The notes beneath the pieces are model-generated. The model did not search any database, was not told the origin of the DNA, and saw nothing but the letters and a program-made list of their open reading frames with translations. A DNA stretch of 64,000 bases, from positions 124,001-188,000 of the forward strand of contig CANMWJ010000001.1 in assembly GCA_947501565.1 (NCBI GenBank), written 5' to 3'. The translations under genes and the position numbers were made by a program. Every line of letters begins with the position of its first letter. Positions within the stretch are counted from its first letter, which is position 1. This stretch comes from an uncultured Marinobacterium sp. GTDB lineage: Bacteria > Pseudomonadota > Gammaproteobacteria > Pseudomonadales > Balneatricaceae. Of this stretch, positions 25,086 to 35,066 are shown piece by piece.

Positions 25086-26087
25086 ATGCCCACGACTACC
25101 TCTGAACTTGTAAAGCTGGTGGGAAATACCCCGCTGATCTATCTGACGCGCGTGTCTGAACAGACCGGTTGCAAAATTTACGGCAAAGCGGAGTTTCTTA
25201 ATCCGGGAGGGTCGGTAAAGGACCGCACCGCCTGGGGGATTCTGCGAGACGCGATCAAGGCGGGCAAACTGAAGGCGGGTGGTCGCGTGGTAGAGGGCAC
25301 GGCAGGGAATACCGGTATCGGTTTGACGTTGCTGGGTCGATCGCTGGGCTTAACCACCACCATTGTGATGCCGGAAACCCAGACCCACGAGAAGATCGAT
25401 ACTTTGCGTTTATGTGGTGCTGAGCTGAAGCTGGTACCCGCGGTGCCCTACGCGGACGACAACCACTACATCAAGGTGTCGCGCCGTGTGGCTGAAGAGT
25501 ATGCCGATGCACAGGGGGGCAACGTGATCTGGGCCAATCAGTTTGATAACACTGCCAACCGCGACATCCATCGGGAAACCACCGGCGAGGAGATCTGGCG
25601 ACAGACCGAGGGTAAGATCGATGCGTTCAGTTGTGCTGTTGGTACCGGGGGAACATTGGCGGGCACCGCGTTGGCGTTACGGGCACACAACCCCAACGTG
25701 AAAGTGTATCTGACAGATCCGATGGGTGCGTCCCTCTACCACTATTACCGCGATAACGAGTTCAGGGCTGAAGGTGGTTCGGTCATGGAAGGAATTGGTC
25801 AGAGTCGGGTAACGGCAAACCTGGAAGGATTCACGCCGAACGGCGCGTTCCAGATACCGGACAGCGAAGCACTGCGTTGCCTGTATGATCTGCTCAAATA
25901 CGAAGGGCTGGCGCTGGGGGGCTCCAGCGGCATCAACGTTGCCGGTGCTGTGCGGGTTGCCAAAGGGTTGGGACCGGGGCATACGCTGGTGACCGTGTTG
26001 TGCGATGGTGCGGCGCGGTATCAAAGCAAACTGTTCAATCCGCAGTTCCTGCAGGAGAAAGGATTGCCCGTTCCGGATTGGATGTGA
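25086..26087 (+). CDS. PLP-dependent cysteine synthase family protein (second copy, CysK/CysM-like)
   Basis: 333 residues of fold type II PLP enzyme. PLP lysine in NPGGSVKDRTAW (K near 45), GTAGNTGIGL substrate loop, AVGTGGTLAGTALAL phosphate loop, LGGSSGIN near the C terminus. It differs from CysK at 12151 by carrying KDRT after the lysine and by a distinct central region with a Tyr/His-rich segment (SLYHYYRDNEF). Likely cysteine or related thiol amino acid synthesis; the sulfur donor is not clear. ATG 25086 follows GGAGG by 5 nt. Confidence 0.8.
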   Translation: MPTTTSELVKLVGNTPLIYLTRVSEQTGCKIYGKAEFLNPGGSVKDRTAWGILRDAIKAGKLKAGGRVVEGTAGNTGIGLTLLGRSLGLTTTIVMPETQTHEKIDTLRLCGAELKLVPAVPYADDNHYIKVSRRVAEEYADAQGGNVIWANQFDNTANRDIHRETTGEEIWRQTEGKIDAFSCAVGTGGTLAGTALALRAHNPNVKVYLTDPMGASLYHYYRDNEFRAEGGSVMEGIGQSRVTANLEGFTPNGAFQIPDSEALRCLYDLLKYEGLALGGSSGINVAGAVRVAKGLGPGHTLVTVLCDGAARYQSKLFNPQFLQEKGLPVPDWM

Positions 26088-26454
26088 TGACGGCTTAATT
26101 TTGGCTGGCAAGCGGAGTTTGAGCTGGGGAAAACCATTTCGCACTGTCTCTGGGCGGTGTCAAAAAATCGATAAAAATGCGCTGTCAATAATTGACAATC
26201 TACTAAAACTACCGCTTTTTTGTCTGTAAAACCCTATGAAAAACAAGCAGTTTTAGTGCTGGTCGTAAAATGCGCAATCTGTCCGGATGCCAGCATTTAT
26301 GCGGACTTGAACGGACTGTTACATACTCATCCACGAGTTTATCCACAGAAAGTGTGAATAACGGATGACGGAAAGATGAAGGTTAAAATAACCGGTCTGA
26401 GGTGTCGCTCAGACCGGTTGTGTTATGTGCTGTGAAGGTGCGCCAGCGGCGAGA
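26088..26454. other. Gene-free stretch between the second cysteine synthase and cysG
   Basis: No gene seen. It contains a perfect DnaA-box 9-mer TTATCCACA at 26339-26347 and, at its right end, the hairpin that probably ends cysG transcription. Confidence 0.5.
26390..26419 (-). terminator. Probable cysG terminator
   Basis: Perfect 12-bp stem AACCGGTCTGAG / CTCAGACCGGTT with a 6-nt loop, 36 bp after the cysG stop. The minus-strand tail is ATTTT, a weak U tract. Confidence 0.6.
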
Positions 26455-27879
26455 TCAGTTGCTGCGTGGCAACAGATCCGGTTGGTGCTCGGCCAACACC
26501 TCTTCACCAAACCATGCCAGATCCTCGTGCAGGTTAACCACCTCACCGACAATGATCAGTGCCGGTGCTTCCAGCTTCGCCTGCGCTTGTTTGTCGACGA
26601 TGTTTGCCAGTGTACCTACGAGGACTTTCTGCTGCGGCTGTGTGCCACGGGAGACGATCGCCACCGGGGTGTCCGCGTCTTTGCCGTGGGCAATCAACTG
26701 GCTGCTCAGATGCGGCAGGGTGTGCAAACCCATGTAGAAGACGATGGTCTGGTTGGGGTGCACCAGCTCTTCAAAGTTAAGGTCGGAGGTGCGGTTCTTC
26801 AGCTGGCCGGTGACAAAGCGGACCGACTGGGCGTGGGCGCGGTGAGTCAGAGGGATACCGGCGTAGGTGGAGCAGGCACTGGCGGCGGTGATGCCAGGGA
26901 CCACCTGAAACGGAATGTTGTGTTCTTTCAGCTTCTGCAGCTCTTCACCACCACGGCCAAAGATGAAGGGGTCACCGCCTTTGAGGCGCAACACACGTTT
27001 ACCCTGCTGCGCATATTTCACCAGCAGATCGTTGATTCCCTCCTGAGGAACGGCGTGGTTATCGCGTTTCTTGCCGACAAACACCATGTCCGCGTCGCGG
27101 CGGCAGAGGTCGAGCACCTTCGGCGAAACCAGTGCGTCGTAGAGCACGATATCCGCCTGCTGCATCAGGCGCAGCGCTTTAAAGGTCAGCAGTTCAGGGT
27201 CGCCCGGGCCGCCGCCCACCAGATAGACCTCACCGGTGGGGTGGTCGTTTTTGTCCGCCAGTTTTGCTTCCAGCATCTGCTCAGCTTCTTCATGGCGACC
27301 GGCAAAGACCTTCTCGGCGATCTGCCCCTGCAGGACCTCCTCCCAGAAGATACGACGCTGGTTGGTGGTAGTGAACCGTTGTTTTACGGCGTGGCGGAAA
27401 CGGCCCACCAGTTCGCTCAGGTTGCTGTAGCTGTTGGGGATCCAGGTTTCCAGCTTGGCGCGCAGCAGGCGGGCCAGAACCGGCGCTTTACCGCCCGAGG
27501 AGATGGCGACCACGATGGGGGAGCGGTCCACGATAGCGGGAAAGATAAAGGTACAGAGATCCGGGGAATCCACCACGTTGACCGGCAGGTTGCGGCTGGT
27601 GGCGTCGAAATGAATACGGGTGTTGAGTTCGTTATCATCGGTTGCTGCGATCACCAGGGCTTTGCCGTCCAGCAGGGCGGTGTGATATTCGCCGATAAGT
27701 GCTTCGCCCTGATGCTGTGCGAGCAACTGCTCCAGCTCAGTGTTGATCTCATGCGCGATGGCGGTGACGCGCGCACCTGCCCGGGTCAGCAGGGTCGCCT
27801 TACGCAGGGCGACACTGCCGCCGCCGACCAGCAGCACAGGTTGATCTTCAAGTTTAAAAAAGAGTGGCAGGTAATCCAA
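26455..27879 (-). CDS. cysG: Siroheme synthase (trifunctional)
   Basis: Makes siroheme for sulfite reductase from uroporphyrinogen III. 474 residues. The N-terminal dehydrogenase/ferrochelatase half starts with a Rossmann loop [14 protein letters not shown] (residues 15-28). The C-terminal SAM uroporphyrinogen methyltransferase starts near residue 215: [56 protein letters not shown]. It lies downstream of cysH but is separated from it by a terminator. Confidence 0.96.
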   Translation of the reverse strand: MDYLPLFFKLEDQPVLLVGGGSVALRKATLLTRAGARVTAIAHEINTELEQLLAQHQGEALIGEYHTALLDGKALVIAATDDNELNTRIHFDATSRNLPVNVVDSPDLCTFIFPAIVDRSPIVVAISSGGKAPVLARLLRAKLETWIPNSYSNLSELVGRFRHAVKQRFTTTNQRRIFWEEVLQGQIAEKVFAGRHEEAEQMLEAKLADKNDHPTGEVYLVGGGPGDPELLTFKALRLMQQADIVLYDALVSPKVLDLCRRDADMVFVGKKRDNHAVPQEGINDLLVKYAQQGKRVLRLKGGDPFIFGRGGEELQKLKEHNIPFQVVPGITAASACSTYAGIPLTHRAHAQSVRFVTGQLKNRTSDLNFEELVHPNQTIVFYMGLHTLPHLSSQLIAHGKDADTPVAIVSRGTQPQQKVLVGTLANIVDKQAQAKLEAPALIIVGEVVNLHEDLAWFGEEVLAEHQPDLLPRSN

Positions 27880-28018
27880 AACAAGCTCTCCTGAGGATCG
27901 GATATCTGACGTCGTTGCCGGATGGGTTAGGAAATGGGTTACTAATAGGAATAGTGTATCAGACGCGATGCAGCAATAGCGGAATCCTGAACAGGGGAAT
28001 GGATTTGCTGCGGATATT

Positions 28019-28045
28019 AAAAAAGGGGCGCCGTTGCCCCTTTTT
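28019..28045 (-). terminator. cysH operon terminator
   Basis: GGGGC-gccgtt-GCCCC stem flanked by A and T runs, 12 bp after the cysH stop; bidirectional in form, but only minus-strand genes need it. Confidence 0.8.
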
Positions 28046-28056
28046 CTGTGAATCGC

Positions 28057-28776
28057 TTATTTGAACTTCAGCGGTGTCGCCGGATGCAGGCCGCATTCGC
28101 GGTTTTCCGGGTTTTCCCACCACCAACGTCCGGCACGTACGTCCTCGCCCATGGAGATGGCGCGGGTGCATGGTGCGCAACCGATGCTTGGGTAGTGCTT
28201 GTCGTGCAGTTCGTTGTATGGCACTTCGTTGGCTTTGATGTACGCCCAGATCTCTTTCTCGGACCAGTCAGCCAGCGGGTTCAGCTTGTGCATGTTGTTG
28301 CCTTCATCCCACTCTTCGAACTGAATCTCGTCGCGGGTGACAGACTGTTCGCGGCGCAGGCCAGTGATCCATGCTTTGTTGCCGCTCAGGGCACGCTTCA
28401 GTGGCTTGATCTTACGTACGAAACAGCAGCCTTTACGCAGGTCCTGAGATTCGTAGAACGCGTTGATGCCGTTGTCCTGAACGTAAGCTTCCACGTCAGC
28501 AGATTCCGGGTAGTACACCTGTACCTGAAGGTTGCTGTAGGCTTTGCGCACGTCCGCCAGCAGTTTCAGGGTTTCTTCCGGCAGGCGACCGGTGTCCAGC
28601 ACGAACATCGGGATCTCTGGCGCAAACTTGGCCAGCAGGTCGGTCAGCACAACGTCTTCTGCGCCCAGGCTGTTGGCCAGCACGATGGAGCCATCGTAGT
28701 CGGCAACGGCTTTCTTCAGCAGAGCTGCGGTAGCGTTGATCTTAGCCTGCAGCTCCGGGGTAATTTGCTCACTCAT
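28057..28776 (-). CDS. cysH: Assimilatory adenylyl-sulfate (APS) reductase, iron-sulfur type
   Basis: Reduces activated sulfate to sulfite with thiol reductant. The 239 residues have PP-loop-like IVLANSLGAEDVVL, the LDTGRLPEET motif, and the catalytic ECGLH near the C terminus. The pairs KGCCFVRK and SIGCAPCTRA are the four 4Fe-4S ligands that mark APS reductases, absent from the PAPS-specific E. coli enzyme. This agrees with the absence of an APS kinase domain in CysN. Last gene of TSUP-cysI-DUF934-cysH. Confidence 0.93.
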   Translation of the reverse strand: MSEQITPELQAKINATAALLKKAVADYDGSIVLANSLGAEDVVLTDLLAKFAPEIPMFVLDTGRLPEETLKLLADVRKAYSNLQVQVYYPESADVEAYVQDNGINAFYESQDLRKGCCFVRKIKPLKRALSGNKAWITGLRREQSVTRDEIQFEEWDEGNNMHKLNPLADWSEKEIWAYIKANEVPYNELHDKHYPSIGCAPCTRAISMGEDVRAGRWWWENPENRECGLHPATPLKFK

Positions 28777-28800
28777 CTATTAAACCTCACCTCACTCAAA

Positions 28801-28825
28801 AGGTTATGCCATCCGGGCATAACCT
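28801..28825 (-). other. Twin hairpin 1 between DUF934 and cysH
   Basis: Perfect 10-bp stem AGGTTATGCC / GGCATAACCT with loop atccg. No T tract. Probably an RNA processing or stability element within the operon message. Confidence 0.55.
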
Positions 28826-28831
28826 GTGTAA

Positions 28832-28854
28832 GGCCACACCGTCCGGGTGTGGCC
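28832..28854 (-). other. Twin hairpin 2 between DUF934 and cysH
   Basis: Perfect 9-bp stem GGCCACACC / GGTGTGGCC with loop gtccg, 6 bp from twin hairpin 1 and with nearly the same loop. Confidence 0.55.
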
Positions 28855-28865
28855 CGTAGCGCCGG

Positions 28866-29354
28866 TTACTGACGATAAACCGGGCGGCTGTCGTCTTCGC
28901 AGCCCTGGTAGCGTACGCTGAATTCGCTGAACGCGTTGAATACTTCGTCGCTGAAACGATCCGCTGGAATCTCCAGTGCGTCGAAACCGCAGCGGGTCAG
29001 GAAGTCCAGACGGTCATGGCTCACATCGCCAATCGCACGGATCTGACCTTTGAAGCCAGCACGTTTCAGCAGGCGCGCGATAGAGAACGCGCGGCCATCA
29101 CGCAGTGCCGGGATGAAGATCGCAATCAACGGGAACTGGCTTGGATTTTCCAGTACACCGTCGATCTCGTCATCACCGGTCAGCTGAATAGCCACCTCAC
29201 CGTCGTGGTTGATCAGGGCATCGCTGTTTTCCTGATAGAACGCCAGCGGCACAATGATATCACCGGCTGGCAGTTCATTGTTTTCCAGCGCTTCTTCGCC
29301 GACCAGCTGCCAGCTATCGTTGTCGACCAGTTCGCGATTAATGAGCAGGGGCAT
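28866..29354 (-). CDS. DUF934 protein, sulfite reduction accessory
   Basis: 162 residues of the DUF934 family, usually encoded beside cysI and annotated as taking part in sulfite reduction; the biochemical role is not settled. Recognisable blocks: LPAGDIIVPLAFY, FPLIAIFIPALRDGRAFSIARLL, GFKGQIRAIGDVSHDRLDFLTRCGFDA. It starts at ATG 29354, with GGAG 7 nt upstream, inside the end of cysI (17-bp overlap), which implies coupling. ATG 29360 is too close to the ribosome site. Confidence 0.85.
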   Translation of the reverse strand: MPLLINRELVDNDSWQLVGEEALENNELPAGDIIVPLAFYQENSDALINHDGEVAIQLTGDDEIDGVLENPSQFPLIAIFIPALRDGRAFSIARLLKRAGFKGQIRAIGDVSHDRLDFLTRCGFDALEIPADRFSDEVFNAFSEFSVRYQGCEDDSRPVYRQ

Positions 29355-30996
29355 AAACATTCTCCTTAAACGGGGTCAGGCCGATGCGGCGTACGCAGTC
29401 GATAAAACGTTCGCCTTCGATACGTTGTTCAACAAAGACAGACAGTACTTTCGCCAGGGTGTCGGCCACTTCGTCGGCCGCAACCGCTTTACCGATCACT
29501 TTACCCAGAGACGCGTCTTCACCGTCGGAACCGCCCAGGGTGATCTGGTACCAGTCTTCACCTTTCTTATCTACACCCAGGATGCCGATGTGGCCCACGT
29601 GGTGGTGGCTGCACGCGTTGATGCAACCAGACATGTTCAGTTTGATCTCGCCCAGGTCGTAGAGGTAATCCAGGTCTTCAAACTTGGCGTCGATCTGATC
29701 AGCGATGCCCAGGGTCTTAGCGTTTGCCAGCGCACAGAAGTCGCCACCCGGGCAGACAGTCATGTCGGTCAGGGTATTGATGTTGGCGCGTGCCAGGTTC
29801 GCTTCTTCCAGAATCTGCCACAGCTCGTACAGATCCTGCTGGCGTACGTCTGCCAGTACCAGGTTCTGGTTGTGGGTGGAGCGGATCTCACCAAAGCTGT
29901 ACTTGTCGGCCAGATCGGCGACCAGATCCATCTGCTGGTGGCTGATATCACCTTTAGGTTTCAGGTGCGCCTTCAGGGAGACGATGACCGCGCGGTAACC
30001 GGCAACTTTGTGCTCAACGGTGTTCTGGCGAACCCAGTGCGCGAAGCTCTGATCTTCGGCCAGTTTAGTTTCCAGAGAACTGTCGTTAGCCGCGCTAGCG
30101 TCGTATTCGAACGGCTTGAAGAAACCCTGTACACGTTCGATCTCGGTTTCGGTCAGCTGCAGGTCAGATTCTTTGATCTGTTCCCACTCGGCTTCAACCA
30201 GTTCACGGAAGGCATCTACACCCAGCGCGTTTACCAGAATCTTGATACGTGCCTTGTATTTGTTGTCGCGACGACCTTTCAGGTTGTACACGCGAACAAT
30301 CGCTTCCAGGTAGGAAAGCAGGTCTTTCTTCTGCAGGAACGGACGGATCTGTTTGCCGATCACAGGGGTACGGCCCAGGCCGCCGCCAACCAGCACTTCA
30401 AAGCCCACTTCGCCTGCATCGTTTTTCACGATGTGCAGACCGATATCGTGCACCTGAGATGCTGCGCGGTCAGTTGGACCACCGGAGATGGCGATCTTGA
30501 ACTTACGCGGCAGGTACGCGAATTCCGGGTGCAGGCTGGACCACTGACGGATGATCTCGCAGTACGGGCGCGGATCTTCGATCTCGTCGGCGATCACACC
30601 GGCAAATTGGTCAGTGGTGGTGTTACGGATACAGTTACCGGAGGTCTGGATCGCGTGCATCTGCACCTTCGCCAGCTCTTCCAGGATATCCGGTACATCT
30701 TCCAGCTTCGGCCAGTTGAACTGGATATTGGTACGGGTAGTGAAGTGACCGTAGCCTTTGTCCCATTTACGGGCAACGTGGGCCAGGGTGCGCATCTGCT
30801 GGGACGACATCATGCCGTACGGTACCGCTACGCGCAGCATAGGCGCGTGGCGCTGTACGTAAAGACCGTTCATCAAACGCAGTGCCAGATATTCATCATC
30901 CGGCAGATCACCAGCAAGGAAACGGCGGGTCTGATCGCGGAACTGCGCGACACGCTCATTTACCAGTTGTTGGTCGACTTGAGTGTATTGATACAT
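29338..30996 (-). CDS. cysI: Sulfite reductase, siroheme/4Fe-4S hemoprotein
   Basis: Six-electron reduction of sulfite to sulfide. The 552 residues include two ferredoxin-like half domains and the cluster ligands CPGGDFC near residue 430 and SGCINAC near 472, with RTNIQFNWP and SGNCIRN siroheme-contact segments. No cysJ flavoprotein is nearby, and the length and sequence are of the single-chain nitrite/sulfite reductase type, so a ferredoxin donor is plausible. Confidence 0.92.
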   Translation of the reverse strand: MYQYTQVDQQLVNERVAQFRDQTRRFLAGDLPDDEYLALRLMNGLYVQRHAPMLRVAVPYGMMSSQQMRTLAHVARKWDKGYGHFTTRTNIQFNWPKLEDVPDILEELAKVQMHAIQTSGNCIRNTTTDQFAGVIADEIEDPRPYCEIIRQWSSLHPEFAYLPRKFKIAISGGPTDRAASQVHDIGLHIVKNDAGEVGFEVLVGGGLGRTPVIGKQIRPFLQKKDLLSYLEAIVRVYNLKGRRDNKYKARIKILVNALGVDAFRELVEAEWEQIKESDLQLTETEIERVQGFFKPFEYDASAANDSSLETKLAEDQSFAHWVRQNTVEHKVAGYRAVIVSLKAHLKPKGDISHQQMDLVADLADKYSFGEIRSTHNQNLVLADVRQQDLYELWQILEEANLARANINTLTDMTVCPGGDFCALANAKTLGIADQIDAKFEDLDYLYDLGEIKLNMSGCINACSHHHVGHIGILGVDKKGEDWYQITLGGSDGEDASLGKVIGKAVAADEVADTLAKVLSVFVEQRIEGERFIDCVRRIGLTPFKENVYAPAH

Positions 30997-31059
30997 GATT
31001 CGACACCTTGCTCGGCCTCTACGGGCCGATCACCTCACTTTAATTAGTGTTTTTTGGGG

Positions 31060-31845
31060 TTAGCCTGCCAGAACGAAGCGCAGGCCGATGGCTAATAACA
31101 GAGATCCCATGATGGGTTGCATCACCTTCGGAGAAAGTCGTGCACCCAGATGGCTACCCAGGAACACACCTGGCAGGGATCCGATTACAAGATATGCGAG
31201 CAGTGTCAGATCGACATTGCCCATCTCATAGTGACCTGCACCGGCAACGGCAGTCAGTACCACCGCGTGCAGCAGGTCAGTACCCACGATCGTCTGCATC
31301 GACATACGTGGGTAAAGAAGAATCAATAGGGCTGTGCCCAGCGCGCCAGCACCGACCGACGACAGGGTTACCAGACCACCCAGCGCGATACCGGTTACGA
31401 CGGTGATCACCGGGCGCCAGCGGCGGCCATGGCGGGCAAATGCGGTGTCCTGCCACTCCAGCGCCTTGTTGCGGATCTTGTTCCGCAGAAAAACGGCGAT
31501 AGAGGTCAGCACCAGGGAGATGCCCAGCGTCAGGTTCATCAGATGTTCAATCTGCTCCAGTCCCTCAAGACCTTTCAGATAGTGCAGGGTGAGCAGGCTG
31601 CCCGGGATACTGCCGCCGAGCAGAAGTAATACGACACGATACTCGACCAGCTTTTTCTTCGCGTAGGAATAGATGCCGCCACACTTAGTGATAGCCGCAT
31701 ATAAAAGGTCGGTACTCACGGCGGTCACCGGAGGAATGCCGAACACAACGATGAGAATAGGCGTCATCAGGGCACCACCGCCGATGCCCGTAAGGCCGAC
31801 GATAAACCCGACTACCAATCCTGCAAAACTGTACGCAAATTCCAT
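31060..31845 (-). CDS. TSUP family permease (TauE/SafE), probable sulfur oxyanion carrier
   Basis: 261-residue membrane protein with about eight segments and the duplicated TSUP motif: GFIVGLTGIGGGALMTPIL at the N-terminal repeat and GGLVTLSSVGAGALGT in the second. ATG 31845 has TAGGTG 6 nt upstream; an in-frame GTG at 31860 is weaker. First gene of the unit with cysI, DUF934 and cysH, so it probably moves sulfate, sulfite or a related anion; direction is not known. Confidence 0.85.
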   Translation of the reverse strand: MEFAYSFAGLVVGFIVGLTGIGGGALMTPILIVVFGIPPVTAVSTDLLYAAITKCGGIYSYAKKKLVEYRVVLLLLGGSIPGSLLTLHYLKGLEGLEQIEHLMNLTLGISLVLTSIAVFLRNKIRNKALEWQDTAFARHGRRWRPVITVVTGIALGGLVTLSSVGAGALGTALLILLYPRMSMQTIVGTDLLHAVVLTAVAGAGHYEMGNVDLTLLAYLVIGSLPGVFLGSHLGARLSPKVMQPIMGSLLLAIGLRFVLAG

Positions 31846-32141
31846 AGGTGCACCTACCACTAATAAACGAGCGGCATAATAGTGCAGGTTTTATATAACG
31901 TAAAATAATAAATCGAAATTTTCTTATTACTTTTGGTGCTTTTTAGCAGTTGCTTATATAATGTTCGAAATCAGCAGTCATAAATACCCAAAAGTTATAG
32001 ATAAATTTCTATTTATTCTTTTTTGTTTTATGGGATGGCTGTAATAATACGCTGCACATAACGTAGGGGGCGTATAAATGCTGCGAACGCAGGGTTTGTA
32101 GGCTTGATAGAGTAAAGAATAGAAGAAAGGGCGCGCATCTA
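31846..32141. promoter_or_regulatory. Divergent control region of the cys genes
   Basis: 296 bp, AT-rich, between the TSUP-cysI unit and cysDN. Several ATATAAC/TATAATG-like stretches and a small CTGCG-aa-CGCAG hairpin (about 32080) are present. A CysB-type activator is expected here from family knowledge, but its site is too loose for me to place. Confidence 0.5.
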
Positions 32142-33059
32142 ATGTCATCCTTGCCAGAGCACCGTTTGACCCATCTTCGGCAGCTCGAAGCCGAGAGTAT
32201 TCATATCATCCGTGAAGTAGCATCTGAGTTCGAAAACCCAGTGATGCTTTACTCCGTTGGTAAGGACTCCGCTGTCATGTTGCATCTGGCGCGTAAAGCG
32301 TTCTTCCCGGGTAACCCTCCGTTCCCGTTGATGCATGTAGATACTACCTGGAAATTCCGTGAAATGATCGAGTTCCGTGACAAGATGGCGGAAGAAGCCG
32401 GCATGGACCTGATTGTGCACATCAACCAGGAAGGTGTGGACATGGGTATTGGTCCGTTCACTCACGGGTCTAAAAAGCACACTGATGTCATGAAGACTCA
32501 GGGGCTGAAGCAGGCGTTGAATAAGTACAAGTTCGATGCTGCTTTTGGCGGTGCCCGTCGTGACGAAGAGAAGTCCCGTGCGAAAGAACGCGTGTTCTCC
32601 TTCCGTGACGAGAACCATCGCTGGGATCCAAAGAGCCAGCGTCCGGAGCTGTGGAACACCTTTAACACCCGTATCGACAAGGGTGAAAGTATTCGCGTAT
32701 TCCCACTGTCCAACTGGACTGAGCTGGATATCTGGCAGTACATCTATCTGGAAGAGATTCCGATTGTACCTCTGTACCTTTCCGAAGAGCGCCCGGTTGT
32801 GGAGCGCGATGGCTTGCTGATCATGGTCGACGACGACCGCATGCCACTGGAAGAGGGCGAAGTTCCTGAAATGAAGAAAGTCCGTTTCCGTACCTTGGGC
32901 TGCTACCCGCTGACCGGTGCGGTTGAATCTGAAGCTGCAACACTGCCTGAGGTTATTCAGGAGATGCTGCTGACCACAACCTCTGAACGTCAGGGCCGTG
33001 CCATCGACCACGACAGTGCAGGTTCGATGGAGCAGAAGAAGATGGAAGGTTACTTCTAA
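32142..33059 (+). CDS. cysD: Sulfate adenylyltransferase small subunit
   Basis: Forms APS from sulfate and ATP together with CysN. The 305 residues match Cys[16 protein letters not shown] at the start, the PP-loop [51 protein letters not shown] and LGCYPLTGA. Start ATG 32142. cysN follows after 57 bp. Confidence 0.97.
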   Translation: MSSLPEHRLTHLRQLEAESIHIIREVASEFENPVMLYSVGKDSAVMLHLARKAFFPGNPPFPLMHVDTTWKFREMIEFRDKMAEEAGMDLIVHINQEGVDMGIGPFTHGSKKHTDVMKTQGLKQALNKYKFDAAFGGARRDEEKSRAKERVFSFRDENHRWDPKSQRPELWNTFNTRIDKGESIRVFPLSNWTELDIWQYIYLEEIPIVPLYLSEERPVVERDGLLIMVDDDRMPLEEGEVPEMKKVRFRTLGCYPLTGAVESEAATLPEVIQEMLLTTTSERQGRAIDHDSAGSMEQKKMEGYF

Positions 33060-33116
33060 CCGCGTGTTAGAGAACTCCTCAGGCAAATTTCAACGGATTT
33101 CAGAAGAGATACAGTT

Positions 33117-34844
33117 ATGAGTCACCAGAGCGATCTTATCGCAACCGATATTCAGGAATACCTGAATCAGCATGAAAACAAAGAGCTGCTGCGCTTCCTG
33201 ACCTGCGGCAGCGTTGATGACGGCAAGTCCACCCTGATTGGTCGACTGCTGCACGATTCCAAAATGATTTATGAAGACCAGCTGGCCGCTATTCAGAATG
33301 AAAGTGCGCGCATCGGTAATGCCGGTGAAGAGCTGGACCTGGCACTGTTGGTCGATGGTCTGCAGGCCGAGCGTGAGCAGGGTATCACCATCGATGTTGC
33401 TTACCGCTACTTCTCTACCGACAAGCGTAAGTTCATCATCGCCGATACGCCGGGGCACGAACAGTACACCCGTAACATGGCGACCGGTGCCTCCACCTGT
33501 GACCTGGCGATCATCCTGATTGATGCCCGTTACGGCGTACAGGTACAGACTAAGCGTCACAGCTTCATCGTGTCTCAGCTGGGTATCAAACACACCATCG
33601 TTGCCATCAACAAGATGGACCTGGTGGAGTTCAGCGAAGAGCGCTTTGAAGAGATCAAGCGTGACTATCAGGAGTTTGCCAAGGATCTGGATCTGCCGGA
33701 CGTACAGTTCGTGCCGATCTCAGCCCTGAAAGGTGACAACGTAGTCAGCCTGTCTGAGCAGACTCCTTGGTACACCGGTACACCATTGATGGAGCAGCTG
33801 GAAACCGTTGAGATTGCCAGCGATCAGAACTTCGACGAACTGCGTTTCCCGGTTCAGTACGTAAACCGTCCGAACCTAGACTTCCGTGGTTACTGCGGCA
33901 CCCTGGCATCCGGTATCGTTCGTCCGGGGGATGAAGTGACTGTACTGCCATCCGGCAAGTCCAGCCGCGTGAAATCGATCGTGACCTTCGACGGTGAACT
34001 GGACGAAGCGTTCCCGCCGATGTCCGTGACCCTGACCCTGGAAGACGAGATCGATATCTCCCGTGGTGACGTACTGGTGCACTCCAGCAACGTCCCTGAT
34101 GTGACCAACCGATTCGACGCCACCGTTGTATGGATGTCTGAAGGTGAGCTGATCCCAGGTCGTCAGTACGATGTGAAACTGGCGACCTCTACCGTTGCCG
34201 GTGGTATCAGCAACATCCGCCACCGTGTGGATGTGAACACCCTGGAGAAGTCCGAAGTCAGCACGCTGGTTCTGAACGACATCGCGCGCTGTGAGATCAC
34301 CCTGGAGCGTCCGGTGATCGCAGACGACTACAAACAGCACCACGGTACCGGTTCCTTTATCATCGTGGATCGTCTGACTAACGCTACTGTAGCGGCAGGC
34401 ATGATCATCGATGATGGTTCTCAGGCGCTTGCTAGCAGTGATCTGGAGATTCACGCAGAAGGTCAGGTAAGCGCGGCAGATAAATCCCGTCGCTTCGGCC
34501 AGCAGGCTGCGACCGTTGTCGTATCCGGTGGCACTGTAGCGCAGCGCAACACCGTGCTTTACAGTGTTGAGAAGAAACTGTTTGATGCGGGCCGTGCGGT
34601 TTCCGTACTGAACGAAAATACACTGGCGGCAGATCTGCAGGGTAACCTGCCTGCGATCGCAGCACTGCTGAACGCCAATGGCTTGCTGGTACTGGCATCT
34701 GCGGATGCAGCGCTGGCAGGTGAAAACGTACTCAATGTATCCCTGACCGGAGAAGATGCGGACCTGCGTCTGGCGCCGGAACAGGATGCAGCGCAGCAGG
34801 TAGCAGGCGTACTGGATCTGTTGCAGCAGCATAAACTGGTCTGA
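33117..34844 (+). CDS. cysN: Sulfate adenylyltransferase large subunit (GTPase), no APS kinase domain
   Basis: GTPase that drives APS formation. 575 residues: G1 [19 protein letters not shown]3 [13 protein letters not shown]4 NKMD, then two beta-barrel domains ([27 protein letters not shown]). After the barrels, the sequence ends in about 100 residues without a Walker A of the CysC type, so no fused APS kinase is present, and no cysC is in the window. The C-terminal segment (about 465-575) looks like a degenerate remnant or a species-specific tail. Confidence 0.95.
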   Translation: MSHQSDLIATDIQEYLNQHENKELLRFLTCGSVDDGKSTLIGRLLHDSKMIYEDQLAAIQNESARIGNAGEELDLALLVDGLQAEREQGITIDVAYRYFSTDKRKFIIADTPGHEQYTRNMATGASTCDLAIILIDARYGVQVQTKRHSFIVSQLGIKHTIVAINKMDLVEFSEERFEEIKRDYQEFAKDLDLPDVQFVPISALKGDNVVSLSEQTPWYTGTPLMEQLETVEIASDQNFDELRFPVQYVNRPNLDFRGYCGTLASGIVRPGDEVTVLPSGKSSRVKSIVTFDGELDEAFPPMSVTLTLEDEIDISRGDVLVHSSNVPDVTNRFDATVVWMSEGELIPGRQYDVKLATSTVAGGISNIRHRVDVNTLEKSEVSTLVLNDIARCEITLERPVIADDYKQHHGTGSFIIVDRLTNATVAAGMIIDDGSQALASSDLEIHAEGQVSAADKSRRFGQQAATVVVSGGTVAQRNTVLYSVEKKLFDAGRAVSVLNENTLAADLQGNLPAIAALLNANGLLVLASADAALAGENVLNVSLTGEDADLRLAPEQDAAQQVAGVLDLLQQHKLV

Positions 34845-34914
34845 TCGAATTTCCTCGCTGGTCCTTACGGTGAGGGATGACACAGTTTATGGTGTAAGCT
34901 GGTGTTAGTGTTAC

Positions 34915-34942
34915 AAGAAAGCGGCCGCAGTGCCGCTTTCTT
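34915..34942 (+). terminator. cysDN terminator
   Basis: Perfect 11-bp stem AAGAAAGCGGC / GCCGCTTTCTT with a 6-nt loop; the T-rich arm is followed by GTTC. Confidence 0.7.
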
Positions 34943-35066
34943 GTTCACATTGAGTTGCGTCAAACAGGAAGCTCTATCGGAGACCCCGGATTCTCGATAA
35001 AATTAGCATCCTCTAATCTTATTCCCGACATCATGTGCGGGTATCGAACAGCTGCAACGAAACGAT

